From BPJU01 sp964425225 (GTDB lineage Bacteria > Planctomycetota > Planctomycetia > Pirellulales > Pirellulaceae), in the NCBI GenBank assembly GCA_964425225.1, contig CAYRMD010000020.1, positions 1-64,000 on the forward strand: a DNA stretch of 64,000 nt. Reading direction: 5' to 3'. A program made the position numbers and the translations under genes. Positions 1 through 9,172 of this stretch are shown here, piece by piece. The notes below the pieces were generated by a model. The model was not told the DNA's origin, did not search any database, and worked only from the letters and a program-made list of their open reading frames with translations. The first letter of the stretch is position 1. Every line of letters begins with the position of its first letter.

Positions 1-155
1 TTAACACGCTCCGGCCCCTTGCTTTGTAATACGTAGTCCAGTGCCTCGAGCCAGTCTTGTGTTTCTGCCGGATCCGGATCGTATGTCGAGGCGCCTGGCA
101 GTTCGCGATAGAACTCCAAATGACTCCCCTGACTAGCCACGTTCACGTCGTCCAT
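1..155 (-). CDS. aceE: Pyruvate dehydrogenase E1 component, N-terminus (cut by window edge)
   Basis: Only the first 51 codons are inside the window. They begin at an ATG (153-155 on the complement) preceded by a strong AAAGGAGAT ribosome binding site. The segment DPDPAETQDWLEALDYVL followed by KGPERV matches the N-terminal signature of the homodimeric AceE family, which decarboxylates pyruvate and acetylates the lipoyl group of E2. The gene lies 61 bp downstream of lpdA on the same strand, so E3 and E1 are probably co-transcribed. The E2 gene is not in the window and may follow aceE beyond the left edge. The family call rests on a short but characteristic stretch. Confidence 0.8.
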   Translation of the reverse strand, partial: MDDVNVASQGSHLEFYRELPGASTYDPDPAETQDWLEALDYVLQSKGPERV

Positions 156-216
156 AGTGCCATCTCCTTTTTGTGTGGATGGTAGCCGACGTGATGCAGA
201 CCGACGGGCAAGCTGC

Positions 217-1656
217 CTAGTGCGTCGTCTGCGAGGCACGGCGCGGCTTATAAATCTCCGTTGCCGTACCGAAAAACAATTCGGCCGCACCCATTAGCGT
301 TTCGCCCAACGTTGGATGCGCGTGAACGGTTTCCGCGACGTCGCCTACCTCGCACCCCACTTCGATTGCCAAAGTGGCTTCCGCTATCAACTCTCCCGCT
401 CCAGGCCCTACGATACCACAGCCCAATACCCGCTGCGTGGCAGGGTCCACCAACCACTTGGTGAACCCCTCTGTTCGGCCAATGGCCTGGGCTCGTCCAC
501 TGGCTGCCCAAGGGTAAACGCACACCTCGTAAGGGATCTGCTGGTACTGTGCTGCCGCTTCGGTCAAGCCTGTCCATGCGATCTCCGGGTCGGTAAAAAC
601 CACTGCGGGAATCGCTCGCTTATCAAACGTTGCCGGTTCGCCCAATAGGTTTTCCACTGCGGTCCGCGCCTCGTGCACCGCCTTGTGCGCTAACATCGGT
701 TCGCCAGCCGCATCGCCAATCACCCAGATGCGAGGGTTATCGGTCCGCATCTGGGTATCGTGCTGGACAAAACCCCGCTCATCTACACGAACACCGGCCC
801 GCTCCAGTCCTAAGTCGGCCGTCGCAGGACGCCGCCCGGTGGCAATTAAGACTCGGTCAAAACGTTCGACACCAAACTTGCCCGGGCCCTCGAAGGTGGC
901 CACAAGGCGTTGTCCGTCGGGAGCCAAAGATCCTAGCCGAGTATTCAGGTAGATGCGACCCTCAAGTAGGCTTTCCAGTTTCTTATGAAGAGGGCGAACC
1001 AAGTCGCGGTCCACGCCCGGAAGTAAGCTGTCAGTCAATTCTACGATCGACACTGCCGTGCCAAGCCGCGCATAGACTGTCCCTAACTCCAGACCGATAT
1101 ATCCCCCGCCCACCACCAAAAGGGACTGCGGAAGCTCGGCCAGTTCTAAGGCTCGGGTAGAATCGATCACACCGGGCGTTTCGATTCCCAGGATGGGCGG
1201 ACGCGCCGGTACCGATCCCGTGGCGAGAATCAACGCGCCAAAGCTCAACAATCGGTCGCCAGCCAAGGAAGGGTCGTTTCCTTCCAATTCCAACGTCCTC
1301 TCGTCACGTAAAACGCCTCGGGCTTGGATCACGCGCACCTTGCGTTGTCGCGCCAGTTGCTTCAGCCCGTTCGAAAGCGTGGTAAGGATCTGTTCTTTAC
1401 GTTCTCGTAATCGAGCCAGATCGATCGACGGGTCGCCGAACCGAATTCCCCATTGATTCGCGAGCTGCTCGACTTCTCCGAGAACAAAAGCAACGTGCAA
1501 AAGAGCCTTCGAAGGAATGCAACCGCGCAGCAGGCACGTGCCACCCAGCCGTGTGTCGGCTTCGACCAGCGTAACCTCGGCACCTCGATCTGCCGCCAGA
1601 AACGCCGCCGTGTAGCCACCGGGTCCACCCCCGAGTACCACGACATCTGCATGCAT
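217..1656 (-). CDS. lpdA: Dihydrolipoyl dehydrogenase (E3)
   Basis: FAD-dependent E3 that reoxidises the dihydrolipoyl groups of 2-oxoacid dehydrogenase complexes with NAD+. The 479-residue protein starts with the FAD Rossmann motif VVVLGGGPGGYTAA. Its redox disulfide is GGTCLLRGCIPSK (Cys41/Cys46), a second GGGYIGLELG motif binds NAD, and HAHPTLGE near the C-terminus supplies the His-Glu pair. The open frame extends over 100 codons further upstream, but the ATG at 1656 is preferred: AGGGAGAGG precedes it and homologues begin at this point. aceE follows 61 bp downstream, so this E3 most likely serves pyruvate dehydrogenase. Confidence 0.95.
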   Translation of the reverse strand: MHADVVVLGGGPGGYTAAFLAADRGAEVTLVEADTRLGGTCLLRGCIPSKALLHVAFVLGEVEQLANQWGIRFGDPSIDLARLRERKEQILTTLSNGLKQLARQRKVRVIQARGVLRDERTLELEGNDPSLAGDRLLSFGALILATGSVPARPPILGIETPGVIDSTRALELAELPQSLLVVGGGYIGLELGTVYARLGTAVSIVELTDSLLPGVDRDLVRPLHKKLESLLEGRIYLNTRLGSLAPDGQRLVATFEGPGKFGVERFDRVLIATGRRPATADLGLERAGVRVDERGFVQHDTQMRTDNPRIWVIGDAAGEPMLAHKAVHEARTAVENLLGEPATFDKRAIPAVVFTDPEIAWTGLTEAAAQYQQIPYEVCVYPWAASGRAQAIGRTEGFTKWLVDPATQRVLGCGIVGPGAGELIAEATLAIEVGCEVGDVAETVHAHPTLGETLMGAAELFFGTATEIYKPRRASQTTH

Positions 1657-1871
1657 GAACCGATCCTCTCCCTGAGAACCCGAACTACCACAACTGGTAC
1701 TTGCGCTATCCACCGAAGTAAGGAAAATTTGCGATCCCAACAGGAGGCGCCGAGTCGGATCGATCCGCAGGGCTAACCTCCCGCATGACGCAAGTTGGTT
1801 TCGGCGGCGCACGTTGGTCTGACTTGTCGTGCAGCTTGAGCCCAGAGGCCCGCGGCTCGCATCGCTCGGGA

Positions 1872-2486
1872 TTAGCGGGTCAGTAACTCGGTCACCAGAT
1901 TCACATTCTTTACCGGGCAGCTTGCGTCCTGTGCCGTGGGTAGACCTACAACGGTAATTTTCAGTTCGGATGAATCCACTGCGAGCCATTCGGGAACAAC
2001 GTTCTCCTGCGGCTCAGCCAGTCGGTCACGATAAAGGCTCAAAAGATTCGGGCGGGGGCAGACCGTAATGACATCGCCGGGGCGAACCAAGTACGATGGG
2101 CAATCGACCTTGCGTCCGTTTACCTGGAAATGCCCATGCGCGACCGCCTGCCGGGCCTGCGGACGACTGCGACTGAATCCAGCACGGCGAATCACGTTGT
2201 CCAATCGCTGTTCGCACAGGGCCAGGAGTGTCTCGCCCGTATTGCCGGGACGCTTGGATGCGATTTCAAAGAAGCGCCGCAATTGCCGTTCACCCAGACC
2301 ATAGTAGTGTTTGATTCGCTGCTTCTCCTGTACGGCCTGCCCGTACTCGGATAACCGACCTACCCGGCCGTGCATCCCCGGGGGTTGCTCCCGGCGCTCG
2401 TGAGCTTTTCTCGCTCCACTATTCTCGTAAACCATCGTATTGAGACGGCGATTGACCCGTGCTTTCGGTCCGGTATATCGCCCCAT
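1872..2486 (-). CDS. rpsD: 30S ribosomal protein S4
   Basis: Primary 16S rRNA-binding protein of the small subunit. The 204-residue product begins MGRYTGPKARVNRRL, typical of bacterial S4, and contains the S4 RNA-binding domain (LDNVIRRAGFSRSRPQARQ, then GHFQVNGRKVDCPSYLVRPGD). The frame is open for 27 further codons upstream, but the ATG at 2486 has AGGAG at good spacing and matches the conserved N-terminus. No other ribosomal protein or rpoA gene is adjacent, so it stands apart from the alpha operon here. The stop lies 215 bp before lpdA. There are no CxxC zinc pairs in the N-terminus, so this is the zinc-free form. Confidence 0.97.
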   Translation of the reverse strand: MGRYTGPKARVNRRLNTMVYENSGARKAHERREQPPGMHGRVGRLSEYGQAVQEKQRIKHYYGLGERQLRRFFEIASKRPGNTGETLLALCEQRLDNVIRRAGFSRSRPQARQAVAHGHFQVNGRKVDCPSYLVRPGDVITVCPRPNLLSLYRDRLAEPQENVVPEWLAVDSSELKITVVGLPTAQDASCPVKNVNLVTELLTR

Positions 2487-3014
2487 ACGGCTAATCTCCT
2501 GCTTTGACGGTCTCCATGCGAAAAACCCAAAATCTCTACGTGGTGCCTCGATGTGTAACGTTGTCAAGGTTCATGTAAACCATTAATGTTGTCGAAAAAC
2601 CCCTTGACTGACAAGAGGAGATGCGGATAGTACGCGCTTGGGGATGCTGGGATGTGTCTTGATTGTACGTGGAAATTTGGCGTACAAGGCTGGCCCTGGT
2701 GGAAGTTTGCCTATTTTCCGCGGCAGGAATGGAAACCAGGTATCTCTCTTAACGGTAGACGAAATGGTTCGGCCATTTGCCGAGCCTGGCGTCGATATGC
2801 CGTTCTCGGTCCGAACCCATGTGAGCCGATGCGGGTGCTGTTTGGCAAAGGCGCTGCGTCGAGCAAGCGCTCAACAGAGCCGCGACCGTAAGGGAGCGGC
2901 CAATTCAATTCAACGCAAAGGGGCAAGTCGGCAAGTGACATGTGCCTCTTGTCTTCGTTACACGTCTGCGCCTTTACGTTAAGGCTATTTACCTAACAAA
3001 TCTAACGCACTAAT
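2487..3014. other. Intergenic gap between the start of rpsD and the end of the oxidoreductase gene
   Basis: No credible gene. Both flanking genes are on the minus strand. The rpsD leader occupies roughly 2487-2600. From about 2648 to 2945 the gap holds a copy of a long dispersed repeat, listed separately, and at 2967-2983 a fragment of the AACGCAAAGGCGC-type repeat. Open frames inside the gap have no recognisable product. Confidence 0.7.
2648..2945 (+). repeat. Dispersed element A, copy 1
   Basis: About 290 bp that align along their whole length with 22046-22330 (same orientation) and with the complement of 8820-9078. Shared landmarks in order are a head TTGATTGTA, GGCTGGCC, a stretch near AAACCAGGTATCT, ATGGTTCGGCCATTTGCCG, TTGGCAAAGGCGCTGCGTCGA, and a tail with the short hairpin repeat at 2875-2900. 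No reading frame is conserved between copies, so it looks non-coding. Confidence 0.75.
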
Positions 3015-4022
3015 TCAATCGTTAAGGGCGACAACGGTTCTTCCGATCGTTCTTCCGGCGAGCATTTGCGGCACTGCTTCCAAGAGGGCTGTCACGTCCA
3101 ACACGCGATGCAGCTTGTGCCACTCGTCGAAATACCACTCAGTCGCCAATCGATTCCAAAGCTCGATTCGTTTGGCCTGAGGACACCAGGCCGAATCAAT
3201 CCCGAGTAATTTAATGCCACGGAGCAGGAAGGGATACACGGTGAGTTTCAGATCTGCGCCTGCAACTAAGCCACATACCGCGCAGGCACCGGCTGGGCGG
3301 AGGGATCGCACCACGGCTTCCATCACCGCGCCACCCACCGTGTCGATAGCCCCAGCCCAGCGCGCTGATAACAACGGCTTGTCAGCTACGGCTAGCAGTT
3401 GCTCGCGAGCCAGAACTTGCCGAGCCCCCAACTGTAGCAGCCATTCGTAATACTGGGGCTTTCCACTAACGGCTACTACCTCAGAGCCAAGTTGCGCAAG
3501 GAGGCGGACCGCTAACGAGCCGACTCCACCCGTTGCGCCTGTCACCACAATCGGACCGGAGGTGGGCAGGATTCCTTCGTGCCTCAGAGCGTCGGCGGCA
3601 AGGGCTGCCGTCAAACCCGCTGTACCAAGAGTCATGGCCCAAAGCGCATCGCGCATGCCCGGTAATGCAATCGGCCAATTGGCCGGTACGCGTACATATT
3701 CGGCCCAACCTCCCCACTGACCTGCTCCCAATTCGTATCCCGTGACAATTACTTCTTGGCCTTCTTGCCATTGAGGCGAACTGCTTTCCAGCACACACCC
3801 GGCTGCATCGATCCCAGGAATGTGAGGAAATTTTTTTACGATTCCCGGATGGCCTTGTGCAGCCAGGGCATCTTTGTAATTGAGCGAGGAGAAACGCACA
3901 GCCACCAAGACCTCTCCTTGAGGTAATTGGTCCGTAGGTACTTCGGCAATCCGTCGTAACACATCACCCTCAGCTTGTCGCTCGACGAAAAACGCTCGCA
4001 TGTGAGGCGGCAATCCGCTCAT
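3015..4022 (-). CDS. acuI: Zinc-free quinone/acrylyl-CoA reductase family oxidoreductase (YhdH/AcuI type)
   Basis: NADPH-dependent medium-chain reductase of the YhdH/YhfP/AcuI subfamily; characterised members reduce acrylyl-CoA to propionyl-CoA. The 335-residue protein has the N-terminal GroES-like domain with FSSLNYKDALA and HIPGIDAAG, both diagnostic of the subfamily. A Rossmann domain follows with VTGATGGVGSLAVRLLAQLG, and the C-terminal IGRTVVALN is also typical. The cysteine and histidine zinc ligands of alcohol dehydrogenases are absent. Start ATG 4022 has GGGAG seven bases upstream; Met8 is an alternative. The gene stands alone on the minus strand. The family is secure, the physiological substrate is inferred. 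Confidence 0.85.
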   Translation of the reverse strand: MSGLPPHMRAFFVERQAEGDVLRRIAEVPTDQLPQGEVLVAVRFSSLNYKDALAAQGHPGIVKKFPHIPGIDAAGCVLESSSPQWQEGQEVIVTGYELGAGQWGGWAEYVRVPANWPIALPGMRDALWAMTLGTAGLTAALAADALRHEGILPTSGPIVVTGATGGVGSLAVRLLAQLGSEVVAVSGKPQYYEWLLQLGARQVLAREQLLAVADKPLLSARWAGAIDTVGGAVMEAVVRSLRPAGACAVCGLVAGADLKLTVYPFLLRGIKLLGIDSAWCPQAKRIELWNRLATEWYFDEWHKLHRVLDVTALLEAVPQMLAGRTIGRTVVALND

Positions 4023-4121
4023 CGCAGATCTCCCGTGAGGATTCTTCTATGAAGCGCTGCGGGACGGGTCGGCAACGCTTTCCCGTGCCTCGGGTAGCTC
4101 TCGTTGTCGGCTTGCCGGTAC

Positions 4122-4127
4122 TATAAT
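4122..4127 (+). promoter_or_regulatory. Possible -10 element for the DMFase-like gene
   Basis: A perfect TATAAT hexamer lies 37 bp before the ATG at 4164, in the divergent gap after the minus-strand acuI gene. No good -35 hexamer is seen 16-18 bp upstream, so this is tentative. Confidence 0.35.
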
Positions 4128-4163
4128 CGAACGCAAAAGGCATTTGCCAGGGGAGGAATCACG

Positions 4164-5711
4164 ATGACCGATTTACGAACGTGGGGGGATCACTGGAGGC
4201 GGCGGCAATTCTTGAAGTCAGCAGCAGCCCTTGGAGCCGGCAGCGTCTGGTTACCCGGTAGCATTCTTGGACAGTTAGCACCGTCTGGGGACAACCCCGT
4301 GGTGCGCGAAAACCAAAAACCGGGAAGCACCGACTGGCAATTGACGCGCGTGCGGTTGGAAAAGCCGGGCGGCTTGCGCAGCCAATGGATCGAAGGATAT
4401 TGCAGCCGCCAAAGTGTAAAGGCGGGTGAAACACTGGAAATTTATGTCTCGACGGATCCGCCTCGACGTTTTCAGATCGAGATCTACCGCACCGGTTATT
4501 ACGGAGGAACCGGGGCTCGCCACATAACCACCCTGGGTCCATTTCCGGGACGGACGCAACCGGTGCCGCCTGTTGGCCCGCGGCGCATTCGCGAGTGTCA
4601 CTGGGAGCCTTGTGTTTCGCTGACAATTCCGTCGGATTGGTTGAGTGGCGTGTATCTGGGGCGCTTGACGACGTTGCCAGACAATCCGCACGAGCCGTAT
4701 TGGCAAAGTTATGTCATTTTCATTGTGAAAGATGATCGACCTGCCGAGATCCTCTTTCAATGCTCGGACAATACCTGGCAATGTTACAACCAATGGCCCG
4801 ATGGTTATTCAGTGTATACGGCTCCTGAGGGTACGCAGGGTCCCTGGGCCGACGTTAGTTTCGATCGACCGTACGCATCGTATCCGCAAATTTACGAGAA
4901 TCCCCAATCGGTTGGTTCAGGAGAATGGTTGTGCTTTGAGTTTCCGTTCGCCTATTGGTTGGAAGCTCAAGGATATGACGTAACGTACTGTTCGAATAGC
5001 GACATGGTGACGCCCGAGCGAGGCCTGAAGTGTAAGGTGTTTTTGAGTGTGGGCCATGACGAGTACTGGGACATCCGGCAATTCGAATCGGTAGTGGCAT
5101 TGCGCGAGGCGGGAGTGAGTTTGATGTTTTTTTCGGGCAATGCTGTTTGTTGGGTAAGCCCGTATCGCGAAAGTTCTCGCGGGGTGCCCAATCGCATCAT
5201 CTTTCGTGGCGGCCCGTACGGTGGCCAATATCGATGGGCTACTTTGCGAGAAGAGCGGCATGGACCGTTTCCGCACCGTGGCCCGGACGAAGGCTACTTG
5301 ATCGGTGCTCGTAACGTCGAACCGGTAAACGGGGGCGGCGACTGGATCGTTCAGCAACCGGGACACTGGATCTTCGAGGGAACCGGAATGCGCCGCGGGG
5401 ACCGCATCCCAGGCTTGGTGGGTTGGGAGTTCCACGGCGATCCACCTGCAGACTTGACCGGGTTGCAGATCGTGGCTGGCGGGACCGCGTGGCATGGAGG
5501 GACGCAACCGCAAGAGTGGACGGCGACGATCTATCCTGGACCTAAGGGGAATTTTGTTTTCAACGCATCAACTATTTTTTGGTGTCAGGGCTTGGCGAGT
5601 CCTCCGGGACACATGTTACCGTGGTCGCATTGGAGCCGCCCTCACGGGCCCGATGCTCGCGTACAGCGAATTACCGCCAATGTGCTCAACCGAGCCCTTC
5701 AGAAAACGTAA
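4164..5711 (+). CDS. Tat-exported N,N-dimethylformamidase large-subunit-like protein
   Basis: 515 residues. The N-terminus carries a twin-arginine signal (RRRQFLKSAAALGAG), so export as a folded, probably cofactor-bearing protein is expected. The body resembles the C-terminal domain of the DMFase beta subunit: FFxSVGHDEYW-like VGHDEYWDIRQFE, LMFFSGNAVCW, and a closing GPKGNFVFNASTIFWCQGL. DMFase itself uses a mononuclear iron held by two tyrosines and a glutamate; which residues would serve here cannot be fixed by eye. ATG 4164 has GGGGAGG upstream. The frame stays open 20 codons further upstream, but that start would bury the Tat signal. The octaheme cytochrome gene starts 60 bp downstream. 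The substrate is unknown. Confidence 0.75.
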   Translation: MTDLRTWGDHWRRRQFLKSAAALGAGSVWLPGSILGQLAPSGDNPVVRENQKPGSTDWQLTRVRLEKPGGLRSQWIEGYCSRQSVKAGETLEIYVSTDPPRRFQIEIYRTGYYGGTGARHITTLGPFPGRTQPVPPVGPRRIRECHWEPCVSLTIPSDWLSGVYLGRLTTLPDNPHEPYWQSYVIFIVKDDRPAEILFQCSDNTWQCYNQWPDGYSVYTAPEGTQGPWADVSFDRPYASYPQIYENPQSVGSGEWLCFEFPFAYWLEAQGYDVTYCSNSDMVTPERGLKCKVFLSVGHDEYWDIRQFESVVALREAGVSLMFFSGNAVCWVSPYRESSRGVPNRIIFRGGPYGGQYRWATLREERHGPFPHRGPDEGYLIGARNVEPVNGGGDWIVQQPGHWIFEGTGMRRGDRIPGLVGWEFHGDPPADLTGLQIVAGGTAWHGGTQPQEWTATIYPGPKGNFVFNASTIFWCQGLASPPGHMLPWSHWSRPHGPDARVQRITANVLNRALQKT

Positions 5712-5771
5712 CGGCGTAATCACCAATTCTCGGAAAAAATGCTTTACAAACGCTTGTCAAGAGGGTAAACA

Positions 5772-8336
5772 GTGAAGCAGGGTCTGCACGAAGAAGCGAA
5801 GTTTCCTCAGCCGGCAAATCGGGCTGGGGGTACGCCGCGGTCGGCTACGGTTCCGCCACAGCGCGTGGGCCGCTGGGTGCTGCGGGTAGCTGGCGCAGCG
5901 GTTCTGCTGTTAGGCGGAGCCGTGCTGGCCGACTGGTATATTGCTCTTCCGGCATCGCTTGTGCCGGGGTACGTCGGCAGCCAGGCTTGTGCCCAATGCC
6001 ATCGCTCGCAGTATGAGCAATGGCTCTCGTCGCATCACTTTTTGGCCATGCAGCCGGCCAACGATCGGACCGTGCTAGGAGATTTCAACAACGCGCAGCT
6101 GGAATACCATGGTATTCCGGCGCGCATGTTTCGGCGAGATGGAAAGTTCTGGATTGAAACGGAAGGCCCCGACGGTCAGCTCCACGAGTATCAGATCAAG
6201 TACACGTTCGGCGTCGACCCGCTACAGCAATACCTGGTTGAATTTGACCCTCCACCTGCCGCCGACTCTAACACAGTAGGCCGCTTGCAAGTGCTTCGTG
6301 AGTGCTGGGACTCTCAGCGTCATCGCTGGTTCTATCTTCCGCCACCGGACGTTGAAGAAAAGCTCGATCCAGGTGACGATCTGCACTGGACCGGAATCGG
6401 TCAACGGTGGAATACCATGTGTGCCGAGTGTCACTCGACCAATGTGCGAAAGAATTTCGACCCAGTCACTCAGCAGTATCGCACGACGTTCAGTGAAATC
6501 AGCGTAGGATGCGAAGCGTGTCACGGGCCGGGGAGCGTACACATTCACTTAGCCAAGTCGTACTCGCTTTTTTGGGATCGCAAACGCGGCTATGGCTTGG
6601 CCCGATTGAAAGGAGAGAGTCCTGATCCCCAGATCGAGGCATGCGCATTTTGCCATTCGCGCCGTCGGGTACTCGATGAATCGATGTCGGTAGCTCGTTC
6701 GTTTTTCGATCGCTGTGCTTTTGAATTGCCGTCGCCGCAGTCGTACTTTCCCGACGGACAAGTGCTCGATGAAGTTTACGAAATAGGGAGCTTTTGGCAA
6801 AGCCGAATGTACCACCAGAAGATCCGTTGTAGCGACTGCCACGATCCGCACACGGCCAGGTTAAAACACTCGGGTAACGCCGTGTGTACCTCATGTCATC
6901 AACACCCGGCGGGCCGATATGATTCGCCCAGCCATCACCATCATGTGCCGGGTTCTCCGGGAGCCTTGTGTGTGGATTGTCACATGCCCGAAACGGTTTT
7001 CATGGAAATCGATCGGCGGCGCGATCACAGCTTACGCGTGCCCCGACCGGACCTTTCGGTGCGTTACGGCGTTCCCAATGCCTGCACGGGATGCCATTTG
7101 GAGCGAGCAAAATTAGATGCGGCTCATCGCTCAGATCTCGGTCAGTACCGCGATTGGGTGGTGGCTGCTCAACGGGAGCCGCTCGTCCGTCAGGCGCTGG
7201 AGGAGGTCGATCGTTGGGCCGACCAAAAGGTGCGGGATTGGTACGGGGAATCCGCTGCACGCCGCGCGAAGCATTTTGTCGAAGAGCTTGCACCAGCTTG
7301 GCGACAAGACGCGGACGCAGTACCCAAAATCTTAGCATTGTGTAACAATCGGCAGTATCCTGCTATCATTCGTGCTACAGGGTGGGCCTGGCTGGCGTCG
7401 ATGGGCGAGCCGCGGACGGCGGATGCTGCGCAACAGGCCTTGAACGATCCTCATCCTTTGATCCGCGCGGCTGCTGCGTCACTTTGGGAGGCAATGCTTC
7501 CCAATCCCGAAGATGTTCGCCTAGCAGCCCCACAGCAGCTACCGGCCATGGCCGAACAACTCGCGCGCCGGTTCTTGGCGCTGTGGCCTTTACTGGATGA
7601 TCCATCGAAAATGGTGCGTACCCAGGCAGCCTCGATCCTAGCGCGCATACCCCCGGAGCTGCTGGTGTTCGTGACCGATGGAATTCAACGCCGTCGTCTT
7701 CAGGAAGCTGTTGACGAGTGGCTGCAAACACTTCAGGTACATAACGACCGCGCCGGAACGCACGTGGCACGGGGCGTTTATTATGAAGCTCAGGGTGATG
7801 ATCAAAAAGCTGAAGAGGCATATCGATTGGCAATGGCGGTCGAGCCAGCAACGGTGGGTCCTCGGAGTAATCTCGCCGCGCTCCTGGAGCGCCGTGTACG
7901 TTCGACCCGCGCAGCCGAGCAGCGTGCCTTGATCACAGGCGATCATGCTACCGCCGCGACTTTAGCCAAAATTGTTGCCGACTTGCAAACCGCTATCGCA
8001 CACCTAAGAAGTGAAGAATTGCGGCTGTTGGCGCGCGATGCGCGCTTGGCACCCGAGAACCCCGATGTACTGTATCGCTATGGATTAGCCTTGTATCTTG
8101 CCGGGCGTTCACAAGAAGCTGCAGAAGTCCTCGAACGAGGCCTGCTATTGGAACGCTACCCGACCCGTTTCCGATTAGCTCTTGCGCTCTTGTATGAGAA
8201 ACTGGAACATTGGGATCAAGCGTTGGAGCAGACGGAGAAGCTCCTTCAAGCCGATCCCGACAATCCCGAGTACCAACAGCTTAAAGAGCGGTTGATCCAA
8301 TTTCAGAACCACCGTTCTCAGCCCTCCAGCCAGTAG
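5772..8336 (+). CDS. Octaheme c-type cytochrome with HEAT-like and TPR repeats
   Basis: 854 residues from a GTG start with a GAGGG site upstream. One N-terminal membrane segment (about 34-56) anchors the protein on the periplasmic side. Eight CXXCH haem motifs follow: CAQCH, CAECH, CEACH, CAFCH, CSDCH, CTSCH, CVDCH and CTGCH. They lie within the first half and resemble the cytochrome c554/octaheme group. The middle has HEAT-like alpha repeats (AIIRATGWAWLASMGEP onward), and the last ~200 residues contain TPRs (GVYYEAQGDDQKAEEAYRLA; ALYLAGRSQEAAEVLERGL). A role in periplasmic electron transfer with a protein-interaction scaffold is inferred. It follows the Tat-exported DMFase-like gene by 60 bp, and the two may form an operon. 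Confidence 0.85.
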   Translation: MKQGLHEEAKFPQPANRAGGTPRSATVPPQRVGRWVLRVAGAAVLLLGGAVLADWYIALPASLVPGYVGSQACAQCHRSQYEQWLSSHHFLAMQPANDRTVLGDFNNAQLEYHGIPARMFRRDGKFWIETEGPDGQLHEYQIKYTFGVDPLQQYLVEFDPPPAADSNTVGRLQVLRECWDSQRHRWFYLPPPDVEEKLDPGDDLHWTGIGQRWNTMCAECHSTNVRKNFDPVTQQYRTTFSEISVGCEACHGPGSVHIHLAKSYSLFWDRKRGYGLARLKGESPDPQIEACAFCHSRRRVLDESMSVARSFFDRCAFELPSPQSYFPDGQVLDEVYEIGSFWQSRMYHQKIRCSDCHDPHTARLKHSGNAVCTSCHQHPAGRYDSPSHHHHVPGSPGALCVDCHMPETVFMEIDRRRDHSLRVPRPDLSVRYGVPNACTGCHLERAKLDAAHRSDLGQYRDWVVAAQREPLVRQALEEVDRWADQKVRDWYGESAARRAKHFVEELAPAWRQDADAVPKILALCNNRQYPAIIRATGWAWLASMGEPRTADAAQQALNDPHPLIRAAAASLWEAMLPNPEDVRLAAPQQLPAMAEQLARRFLALWPLLDDPSKMVRTQAASILARIPPELLVFVTDGIQRRRLQEAVDEWLQTLQVHNDRAGTHVARGVYYEAQGDDQKAEEAYRLAMAVEPATVGPRSNLAALLERRVRSTRAAEQRALITGDHATAATLAKIVADLQTAIAHLRSEELRLLARDARLAPENPDVLYRYGLALYLAGRSQEAAEVLERGLLLERYPTRFRLALALLYEKLEHWDQALEQTEKLLQADPDNPEYQQLKERLIQFQNHRSQPSSQ

Positions 8337-8466
8337 CTGCCGTCGATCAGCATCAGCCAGTCGGGTTAACCCCATATGGCCCCGCCGAAGCGGGTCCCGA
8401 AGGCTATGGCAAGCAAACGGACCGCATGAATGCGGTCGCTACAAACGCGGCCACCGGACAACCTAC

Positions 8467-8525
8467 CAGAGCCGCGAGGGTAAGGGAGCGGCTCTCCAAC
8501 AGAGCCACCACCGTAAGGAAGCGGC
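8467..8525 (+). repeat. Two tandem short hairpin repeats
   Basis: Copies at 8467-8492 and 8500-8525. The first has arms GCCGC/GCGGC around the loop GAGGGTAAGGGA. The second has GCCAC/GCGGC, with a broken stem, around CACCGTAAGGAA. The same element recurs at 2875, 8825, 15425, 22273, 23373, 44644 and 44771, always outside genes. Confidence 0.75.
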
Positions 8526-8819
8526 AGAATCATTGAAGAAATCTCCCCATAAGTCAGCGTTGTTGCACGGGAACCACGTCAAAAGTCGGCAGATGTCAAG
8601 CACAGACTCGGGAATTCATTGGCTACGCTCAGCGTTTTTCTCGGAGCCGGTATTGGGTACGCTAGGGTTTTGCATCACAGAGACACGGAGGGCACGAAGC
8701 AACGAAAAACACCACATCGAACGTATCACCATCATGTGACGCCATCGAGCAAACATTTCGCTGGACAGTCGGTTGATCCGAGCTTCGTTAAATCCCCGTG
8801 CGCCTTGCATTGCAGGCAA

Positions 8820-9078
8820 TAAGGCCGCTTGCTTACGGTCGCGGCTCGGTTCGTCACTTGACGCAGCGCCTTTGGAAAGAAGCGCTACCATCCGCTCAGC
8901 TTGTGCCGGGCCGAAAAAGGCACAGCTATGCCAGGCCCGGCAACGGACCAAGAATTTCATCTACCATCAAGACAGATATCCCGTTTCGCTCCCTGCTGCA
9001 GAAAACAAGCCAACATCCGCCATGGCCAGCCTCGTACTCCAGAACTCTACCTCCGACCACGATCCACACACCTTCGCC
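8820..9078 (-). repeat. Dispersed element A, copy 3 (inverted)
   Basis: Read on the complement, this stretch aligns with 2648-2945 and 22046-22330. It shows GTAC-AGGCTGGCC-ATGG, TGGTAGATGAAATTCTTGGTCC, TTGCCGGGCCTGGC, CCAAAGGCGCTGCGTCAAG, and the short hairpin repeat (8825-8850) as its tail. The head (around 9078) is the most diverged part. Confidence 0.7.
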
Positions 9079-9172
9079 CTCGAGAAACTTTTACGCTATT
9101 GCTCGACAGGTTTCGAACCCGTAAAAAGAGAAAGTTATGTAAGCGTGAGCAACGTATTGATTTGAGGCTTCC

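Larger units (their letters stand above)
8337..9172. other. Repeat-rich intergenic gap between cytochrome and rhomboid genes
   Basis: About 830 bp with no credible gene. It contains two tandem short hairpin repeats (8467-8525), a third inverted one inside element A copy 3 (8820-9078), and around 8680 a GAGACACGGAGGGCACGAAG stretch typical of degenerate intergenic repeats. Rhomboid control elements presumably lie at its right end; no clear promoter was seen. Confidence 0.7.

Noticed and set aside
2562..2610. TTGACA-like hexamers near the rpsD leader as promoters
   Set aside because: Neither the minus-strand TTGACA at 2567 nor the plus-strand TTGACT near 2603 has a convincing -10 at proper spacing.
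2638..2982. Plus-strand 114-codon open frame
   Set aside because: It lies entirely in dispersed element A copy 1. The frame is not kept in the other copies.
4917..5513. Antisense 198-codon frame in the DMFase-like gene
   Set aside because: Fully opposite a gene with clear domain signatures. It is a by-product of codon use.
7000..7338. Antisense frame within the octaheme cytochrome gene
   Set aside because: Pro/Arg-rich shadow of the real gene, with no ribosome binding site.
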